Source of the DNA: Candidatus Krumholzibacteriia bacterium
GTDB taxonomy: Bacteria > Krumholzibacteriota > Krumholzibacteriia > Krumholzibacteriales > Krumholzibacteriaceae
Direction: 5' to 3'
Assembly (NCBI GenBank): GCA_026387805.1
Contig: JAPLKY010000289.1
Span: 1-12,474 of the forward strand
Length of the DNA: 12,474 nucleotides
Below the pieces are notes generated by a model. It made no database searches. It saw only the letters and a list, made by a program, of their open reading frames with translations, and had not been told where the DNA came from. Below, piece after piece: positions 8,801 to 12,474 of this stretch. A program made the position numbers and the translations under genes. Position 1 is the first letter of the stretch, and every line of letters starts with the position of its first letter.

Positions 8801-8993
8801 GCGTCATCGCTCCCATCTTCGTCCCGACGACCACCACGTTCGCGAACGCGAGCGGCTCTCCCGATTTCGAATCGGTCACCTTTCCGGTGATTCTTCCGGT
8901 CTGAGCGTACGCGCTCGTGAATGATGCAATGAGGAGTACAAGGGCAACGGCCAGCGTCCAGGTCACAGCCGGCGATCCGTAACGACCTTTCAT
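5886..8993 (-). CDS. TonB-dependent outer-membrane receptor with carboxypeptidase-regulatory-like domain
   Basis: A 1035-aa outer-membrane receptor that takes up or exports a substrate using energy passed on by TonB-ExbB-ExbD. Residues 1-30 are a signal peptide ending AYA-Q. Residues about 34-112 are a carboxypeptidase-D-regulatory-like beta sandwich (GRITGKVTDSKSGEPLAFAN, then DGTFTITGVPVGTYTV). EIVVEAE at 121-127 may act as the TonB box. The plug spans about 130-235, with LHVRGGRSQEVQMQIDGVPV and GGMDAEYGNAQSAIINIST. The rest is a barrel with typical strands such as ASYYVQDKWQ, ending WRIGFGFEF with a terminal Phe. Length and layout match Oar/SusC-like receptors, but no SusD gene follows. 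ATG 8993 has AAGGAG 7 nt upstream. It is the first gene of a four-gene operon behind a strong promoter. The substrate cannot be told from sequence. Confidence 0.95.
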   Translation of the reverse strand: MKGRYGSPAVTWTLAVALVLLIASFTSAYAQTGRITGKVTDSKSGEPLAFANVVVVGTKMGAMTLNDGTFTITGVPVGTYTVKGMMMGYSAIEKPGVAVNAGIPTEVNFQLEETIVSRTQEIVVEAEIPQVNVTSSDVRQRVSSDQLKELPVDDVVSAVALKSGIVKTGDELHVRGGRSQEVQMQIDGVPVDDPLGGSISVGLLGTDQSEVITGGMDAEYGNAQSAIINISTREGGKSFEGQVRYMTDDFGRSDKTYTNYDRLSLGFGGPTFLKSLTFYLSGEATFSDGDNWTIAQRNEQKILGDWLKYTDRQYATYNVQGKLAYQVNPRFKVIGEAIYSHSVNNPYIPNWNIEGYVQKIYRFVALRPSRDSQTEDARSFGAYTSVYQGDWLKNAPPRVEYYPGTLEERRRTIYPIVVYAKVRDPNDPSRPAFLVRYDNFYARMLNDVYGREGEVIWDEAIIDGAGNFVRHESKLLFEGFQNPESRFSHFRDDSSYVYFNAADNVQTGTSDDLNLKFAINHNISDDVLYTVNFTRLRFKSLNTVGDKTPAEFATAGHPGTLPSGSWRYSGISSEDFYTDPDNPYYITAYDWPAYTNRLTTAYNLKADITSKKWQNHQFKTGIQFIYNDLNDNQINFPGRLRRLTDGSLVQGGASNTYHNFNPEASYYVQDKWQYQGMIVNGGVRIDFFSPGNNTEILIRSTEIDQNVDKYKFQISPRLGFAFPITDRDKFHFHYGRFTQWPSRNQLFRTQDLLFGSGILGNPDLDEELTVSYQAGVSHQFNETIAGHFVVFNKDIFGLISSTRVLDTVLGVQGYRYINRTYASSRGLEVSLEKMRNRYVGGEIFYTYSYADGVASDAEFGLSAEGLTHLPTQEMPLDWDQRHTLNITLSLQDQNKWGATVVYSYSSGLPWTPFDRFARRQDPMWENSRRLPSSNVINIQGRKMFSIYGQELMLFFEGRNLLDEDILGPGGTAPGAFPGMANAQMDNGSYLTETGQYGGAYLQDINEDGIDEFQPVNDPTIWDSRKTWRIGFGFEF

Positions 8994-9037
8994 CGTTCCA
9001 CTCCTTGCCGAGAAGTACCAATCCCTAGACCGTTCCT

Positions 9038-9062
9038 CCCCCGCTTCATGAGAGAGCGGAGG
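9038..9062 (-). promoter_or_regulatory. Hairpin in the leader of the receptor operon
   Basis: The minus-strand RNA can pair CCTCCGCT (9062-9055) with AGCGGGGG (9045-9038), 8 bp including one G-U, around a 9-nt loop. It lies midway in the leader of about 125 nt between the promoter and the receptor ATG. No T run follows, so it is not a simple terminator. It could affect mRNA stability or regulation. No known riboswitch class was recognised. Confidence 0.35.
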
Positions 9063-9117
9063 CGGGAGAAGACGTAAGGTGTGGGTCTCTATTTCTTTCG
9101 CGCATCCGGTAAATATC

Positions 9118-9153
9118 CAATGAAAATATATAAAGCATCACAAGGCATGTCAA
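9118..9153 (-). promoter_or_regulatory. Sigma70-type promoter of the receptor operon
   Basis: The minus strand has a perfect -35 TTGACA (9153-9148), a 17-nt spacer, and a -10 TATATT (9130-9125; 5 of 6 to consensus). The surroundings are unusually AT-rich for this window, with AAATTTG just upstream of the -35. Transcription would start near 9118. The site lies between the last ATPase gene and the TonB-dependent receptor, so it separates the two transcription units. Confidence 0.8.
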
Positions 9154-9204
9154 CAAATTTGACTTGGAGTTATTGCGATCTGAGGCAAGGCTCGAAAGGG
9201 CTCG

Positions 9205-9837
9205 TCAAATCCCTTCGCCGCGCTCCTTCACCATGTCCTTGATCTTCATGAGGCGGATCTGGTTGGAGCGCTCCAGCTCGCCCAGCTTGTCGTCGATGCT
9301 CCTGATGACCGCCTCGAGGTCGGGGATGAGCACGTATTCGAGGGCGTTCACGCGTCGGCGGGTCTTTTCGAGCTCCTCCGCCATGCGAAAGAGCGTATTT
9401 TCTTTTCCGACAAGTTCCAGGAGCTTCGGGAAGGACGCGAAGAGCCGTTCGAATGCCGCATCGAGCTCGGGCGAAGTATCCGACAGCCGGTACGAAAGAT
9501 CTCTATCGGGCACCTTGAAGGTGAACTCCGGGCTCGTGACGTTCATATCGTGCCGCTCGGTAAAATCGAGATCCCCCTTCTTCGTGCTGAGCTCGAGCGC
9601 GTCTTCGAGCGCCTGGCTTCCGGTCGAAGCCCTTCCCTCGAGATATCGCTCGCCGATTTCCATGAGTCCTCTCTCGACGGCCGAGCGCAGTTCGGTCGTA
9701 TCGCGGACGAGCGAGAAGAAATTCTGCATGAGCTTCTCCTGCTTGTTCTTGAGCAGCTTGTGCCCCCGCCGCGCGAGCTCGAGGCGGCGCCTCATGCGCA
9801 GCAGCATCATTCTGTTCGGATTGACTTTGACTCTCAT
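9205..9837 (-). CDS. ntpD: V/A-type ATPase subunit D (central stalk)
   Basis: A 210-aa subunit D, the coiled-coil axle that turns inside the A3B3 head and links it to the membrane ring. The N-terminus, MRVKVNPNRMMLLRMRRR then ELARRGHKLLKNKQEKL, is the characteristic D-subunit opening. The C-terminal part (LEKTRRRVNALEYVLIPDLE, then ELERSNQIRLMKIKDMV) is the matching second long helix. The middle is a shorter, less conserved region. The length is normal for the family. The gene lies 23 nt after subunit B in the standard A-B-D order. The upstream ribosome site is modest (AGGA close to the ATG). It is the last gene of this ATPase operon: no subunit I or K follows, and a new promoter appears about 50 nt later. 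Confidence 0.95.
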   Translation of the reverse strand: MRVKVNPNRMMLLRMRRRLELARRGHKLLKNKQEKLMQNFFSLVRDTTELRSAVERGLMEIGERYLEGRASTGSQALEDALELSTKKGDLDFTERHDMNVTSPEFTFKVPDRDLSYRLSDTSPELDAAFERLFASFPKLLELVGKENTLFRMAEELEKTRRRVNALEYVLIPDLEAVIRSIDDKLGELERSNQIRLMKIKDMVKERGEGI

Positions 9838-9860
9838 ATCCTGTCCTGCGCTCCGCGCGA

Positions 9861-11321
9861 TCAGCCCTTCCCGGGCGACGGCTCCACCGCGAAACCTCGC
9901 GGTTTCCCCTTCTCCGCCCCGGCCTTCGGCAGATATTTCTCCATGTACTTTTTGATGAACTCGTCCTTGATGCGCTTGAGCTCGTTACGCGGGATCCCCG
10001 TGAGAAGCTCCCATCCCATCTCGAGCGTGCGCTCGACCGGACGGTTCTCGTGAATATCCTGCCTGACGAACCGCCTCTCGAACGCTTGGCCGAACGCCAT
10101 GAACGCCTTGTCCGAGTCGGTGAGGGCCGCCTCCCCGAGCACGACGGCGAGCTCCTCGACCTCCTTGCTGCGCGCGTAGGACGAGAAGAGCTGGTTCGCG
10201 ATCTGCGCATGGTCCTCGCGGGTCCTCCCCGCGCCGATTCCCTTGTCCCTGAGACGCGAGAGGCTCGGCAGCACGTTGATCGGCGGATAGATCCCCTTGC
10301 GGTGAAGGGAGCGATCGAGAATGATCTGCCCTTCGGTGATGTAGCCCGTGAGGTCGGGGATCGGATGCGTCTTGTCGTCATCGGGCATCGAGAGCACGGG
10401 AATCTGCGTGATCGAACCCTCCCGCAGCTCCCCTTCGTTCTTCCCCTTGAGAAGCCCGGCGCGTTCGTATATCGTCGCGAGATCGGTGTAGAGGTAGCCC
10501 GGGTAGCCCCTGCGCCCGGGGATCTCCTTGCGAGCGACCGACACCTCCCGGAGCGCCTCGCAGTAGTTCGTCATGTCGGTCATGATCACGAGGACGTGCA
10601 TTCCCCGCTCGAAGGCGAGGTATTCGGCGGCGGTCAGCGCCGTCCGGGGCGTGGCGATGCGCTCGATCGTCGGATCGTTCGCGAGGTTGATGAAGAGCAC
10701 GACGCGCTCCATCGCCCCCGTCTGCTGGAAGTCTCGGATGAAATAGTCCGCCTCCTCGAAGGTGATTCCCATCGCGGCGAACACGATGGCGAACGCCTCC
10801 CCCGTGCCGAGCACGGTCGCCTGCCGGGCGATCTGCGCGGCGAGCTCGGAGTGCGGGAGCCCGAAGCCGGAGAAGATCGGAAGCTTCTGCCCGCGCACGA
10901 GCGTGTTGAGCCCATCGATCGCCGAGATCCCCGTTTGGATGAACTCCTTCGGGTAGACGCGCGCGTACGGGTTGATCGGGCTTCCGTTGATATCGAGCTT
11001 CTTGTCGGGAATGATCCGCGGGCCCTGGTCGATCGGGTTTCCCAGACCGTTGAAGATCCGGCCGAGGATGTCGGGCGAGACGGCGAGCTCGAGCCCGCGG
11101 CCGAGGAACCGCACGCTCGTTTTGGCGGTGTCGATGCCGCGCGTTCCCTCGAAAACCTGGACGAGCACCTTGTCCCGGTCGATCTCGAGAACCTTGCCGC
11201 GGCGGATCTCCCCACCTGGCAGCTCGACCTCCACGAGCTCCTCGTAGGTCGCGTGATCGACCCTATCGAGAAGGATGAGGGGGCCTGCGATCTGGCGGAT
11301 GGTCGAATATTCGGTCACCAT
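9861..11321 (-). CDS. ntpB: V/A-type ATPase subunit B
   Basis: A 486-aa non-catalytic nucleotide-site subunit of the V/A-type ATPase head, where three B subunits alternate with three A subunits. The N-terminal beta-barrel spans about 1-70 (IRQIAGPLILLDRV). The nucleotide-binding domain lacks a Walker A lysine: the equivalent loop reads SGFGLPHSELAAQIARQ (151-167), as expected for B rather than A. Other hallmarks are VIMTDMTNYCEALREVS, GRRGYPGYLYTDLATIYERAG, and LPSLSRL at 351-357; the Arg there matches the family's arginine finger that completes the A-subunit site. A tail of about 20 residues rich in Gly, Lys and Pro follows the usual end near KKYMEKYLPK. The start is ATG 11321, 4 nt after the subunit A stop. 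Its GAGGAG ribosome site lies within the end of A, so translation is probably coupled. Confidence 0.97.
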   Translation of the reverse strand: MVTEYSTIRQIAGPLILLDRVDHATYEELVEVELPGGEIRRGKVLEIDRDKVLVQVFEGTRGIDTAKTSVRFLGRGLELAVSPDILGRIFNGLGNPIDQGPRIIPDKKLDINGSPINPYARVYPKEFIQTGISAIDGLNTLVRGQKLPIFSGFGLPHSELAAQIARQATVLGTGEAFAIVFAAMGITFEEADYFIRDFQQTGAMERVVLFINLANDPTIERIATPRTALTAAEYLAFERGMHVLVIMTDMTNYCEALREVSVARKEIPGRRGYPGYLYTDLATIYERAGLLKGKNEGELREGSITQIPVLSMPDDDKTHPIPDLTGYITEGQIILDRSLHRKGIYPPINVLPSLSRLRDKGIGAGRTREDHAQIANQLFSSYARSKEVEELAVVLGEAALTDSDKAFMAFGQAFERRFVRQDIHENRPVERTLEMGWELLTGIPRNELKRIKDEFIKKYMEKYLPKAGAEKGKPRGFAVEPSPGKG

Positions 11322-11325
11322 GGTA

Positions 11326-12474
11326 TCACTCCTCGCCGGTGCGGCTTTCCTTCATGCATGCCGTGATCTGCTCCTCGATTTCGGACGAAATCCCGTCGAA
11401 CCGGGCGATGTCCTTTTCGCTCACGTATCTCATCCTCGCGATCTCTCCGCGCACGGGAAGCTCGATGAGCTTCCGGAGCGGGACCCGTTTCTCGATCCCC
11501 CTGAGGCACCCGTGGTGAAGATCGAGGATCGCCTTCATCATCCGGTGCTGCTTCGTCAGCCGCGTGTAGGCGTCCTCGGCGTCGAACGCGGATTGATGCA
11601 GGAAATCCTCCCGGATCGATTTCGTGGTCTCGAGGACGATCCGGTCCTGCGGCGAAAGGGAATCGAGGCCGACGAGGCGAACCAGCTCCTTGAGCTCGGC
11701 CTCCTTCTGGAGAAGCTCCATCGCCTCGATCCGCATGGTCCTGAAATCGCCGGCCACGTTGTCGCGGAAATAATCGGCGAGCCCGTCGTGGTAGAGGCTG
11801 TAGCTCGTGAGCCAGCTGATCGCGGGGAAATGGCGCTCGAAGGCGAGAGTGTCCTCGAGGCTCCAGAACACCTTGACCACCTTGAGCGTCGCCTGGACGA
11901 CCGGATCGGAAAGATCGCCGCCGGGCGGGGACACCGCGCCGATGACGCTGAGCGTGCCGATCCTCCCGTCCCGGCCGAGGCAGATCGCGCGGCCCGAGCG
12001 CTCGTAGAACTCGGCGATACGCGAAGGCAGGTAGGCCGGATAGCCTTCCTCCCCCGGCATCTCCTCGAGGCGCCCCGACATTTCGCGCATCGCCTCCGCC
12101 CACCGGGAGGTCGAATCGGCCATGACGGCGACGTCGTATCCCATATCCCTGAAGTACTCGGCGATCGTGATGCCCGTGTACACGGACGCCTCGCGGGCCG
12201 CGACGGGCATGTTCGACGTGTTCGCGATGAGCACGGTGCGTTCCATGAGCGGGCGCCCCGAAGCGGGATCCTTGAGCTCGGGAAACTCCTGAAGCACGTC
12301 CGTCATCTCGTTCCCGCGCTCGCCGCAGCCGATATAGACGATGATCTTCGCGTCGGACCATTTCGCGAGCTGATGCTGGATGACCGTCTTTCCGGCGCCG
12401 AAGGGTCCGGGCACGCACGCCGTGCCTCCCTGGCTGATCGGAAAGAGCGTATCGATGACTCGCTGCCCCGTGAC
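11326..12474 (-). CDS. ntpA: V/A-type ATPase catalytic subunit A (5' part outside window)
   Basis: Catalytic ATP-hydrolysing or ATP-synthesising subunit of the V/A-type ATPase head. The frame is open to the window edge, giving 382 residues; full-length A subunits are near 580-600 residues, so roughly the first 200 lie beyond 12474. Visible motifs, in fragment numbering, are Walker A GPFGAGKT (23-30), GCGERGNEM with the catalytic-type Glu, VAVMADSTSRWAEAMRE (Walker B region), MPGEEGYPAYLPSR, GAVSPPGGDLSDPV, and WSLEDTLAFERHFPAISWL, followed by the helical C-terminal domain. All key residues in the visible part look intact, so the enzyme should be active. The order A-B-D downstream is standard. 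Whether the enzyme moves H+ or Na+ cannot be told without the membrane subunits. Confidence 0.97.
   Translation of the reverse strand, partial: VTGQRVIDTLFPISQGGTACVPGPFGAGKTVIQHQLAKWSDAKIIVYIGCGERGNEMTDVLQEFPELKDPASGRPLMERTVLIANTSNMPVAAREASVYTGITIAEYFRDMGYDVAVMADSTSRWAEAMREMSGRLEEMPGEEGYPAYLPSRIAEFYERSGRAICLGRDGRIGTLSVIGAVSPPGGDLSDPVVQATLKVVKVFWSLEDTLAFERHFPAISWLTSYSLYHDGLADYFRDNVAGDFRTMRIEAMELLQKEAELKELVRLVGLDSLSPQDRIVLETTKSIREDFLHQSAFDAEDAYTRLTKQHRMMKAILDLHHGCLRGIEKRVPLRKLIELPVRGEIARMRYVSEKDIARFDGISSEIEEQITACMKESRTGEE

Noticed and set aside
7323..8924. A 533-codon open frame on the plus strand
   Set aside because: It lies entirely antisense to the TonB-dependent receptor, which has clear domains. 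Its translation is rich in Arg, Val, Glu and Asp with no recognisable motif, as expected from the complement of GC-biased codons.
9185..9225. Possible terminator at the end of subunit D
   Set aside because: Only a 5-bp AAGGG/CCCTT stem spanning the stop codon, with three T bases after it. This is too weak to call.
10050..11366. A 438-codon open frame on the plus strand
   Set aside because: Antisense to ATPase subunit B, a highly conserved gene; the composition is typical of a shadow frame.

Overview
The window comes from a GC-rich Gram-negative bacterium. All eight recognised genes lie on the minus strand, so the direction of transcription is from high to low coordinates. The protein set suggests a non-Bacteroidota lineage of the wider FCB group, such as an uncultured candidate phylum like Eisenbacteria, Krumholzibacteria or Latescibacteria. 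The evidence is a PorV/PorQ-family barrel, a secreted protein with a FlgD-like/type IX-type C-terminal domain, a GWxTD-domain protein, a TonB-dependent receptor with a carboxypeptidase-regulatory-like N-terminal domain, and an archaeal/vacuolar-type ATPase. Strong Shine-Dalgarno sequences and two near-consensus sigma70-type promoters argue against Bacteroidota proper. The phylum is an inference.

Right part (about 9205-12474): the end of a V/A-type ATPase operon in the order A (5' end outside the window), B, D. This is most of the soluble catalytic head plus the central stalk. No membrane subunits (I, K) follow D, so they must lie upstream or elsewhere.

Middle part (853-9153): a promoter with TTGACA, 17 bases and TATATT, a leader of about 125 nt containing a hairpin, then a tightly packed four-gene operon. 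It encodes a 1035-aa TonB-dependent receptor, an 827-aa secreted protein with Ca-binding-type Asp repeats and a FlgD-like C-terminal domain, a 313-aa PorV/PorQ-family outer-membrane barrel, and a 507-aa GWxTD-domain protein. Gaps between genes are 32, 38 and 13 nt. All four products carry signal peptides and look like envelope or surface proteins.

Left part (1-852): after a weak candidate terminator comes a second strong promoter (TTGACA, 17 bases, TATTTT). Its leader of about 146 nt carries a perfect 9-bp inverted repeat. It leads to exbB, which is cut by the window edge. ExbB is the proton-channel subunit that would energise a TonB-dependent receptor such as the one upstream.

Taken together, five neighbouring genes look like one envelope system: an energised outer-membrane receptor, a surface protein with a sorting-type tail, a barrel of the family that carries such proteins across the outer membrane, a GWxTD protein of unknown role, and the energiser. 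This functional link is a hypothesis from context. The large plus-strand open frames are judged to be antisense shadows of high-GC genes. No tRNA, rRNA, CRISPR array, insertion sequence or phage gene was seen.
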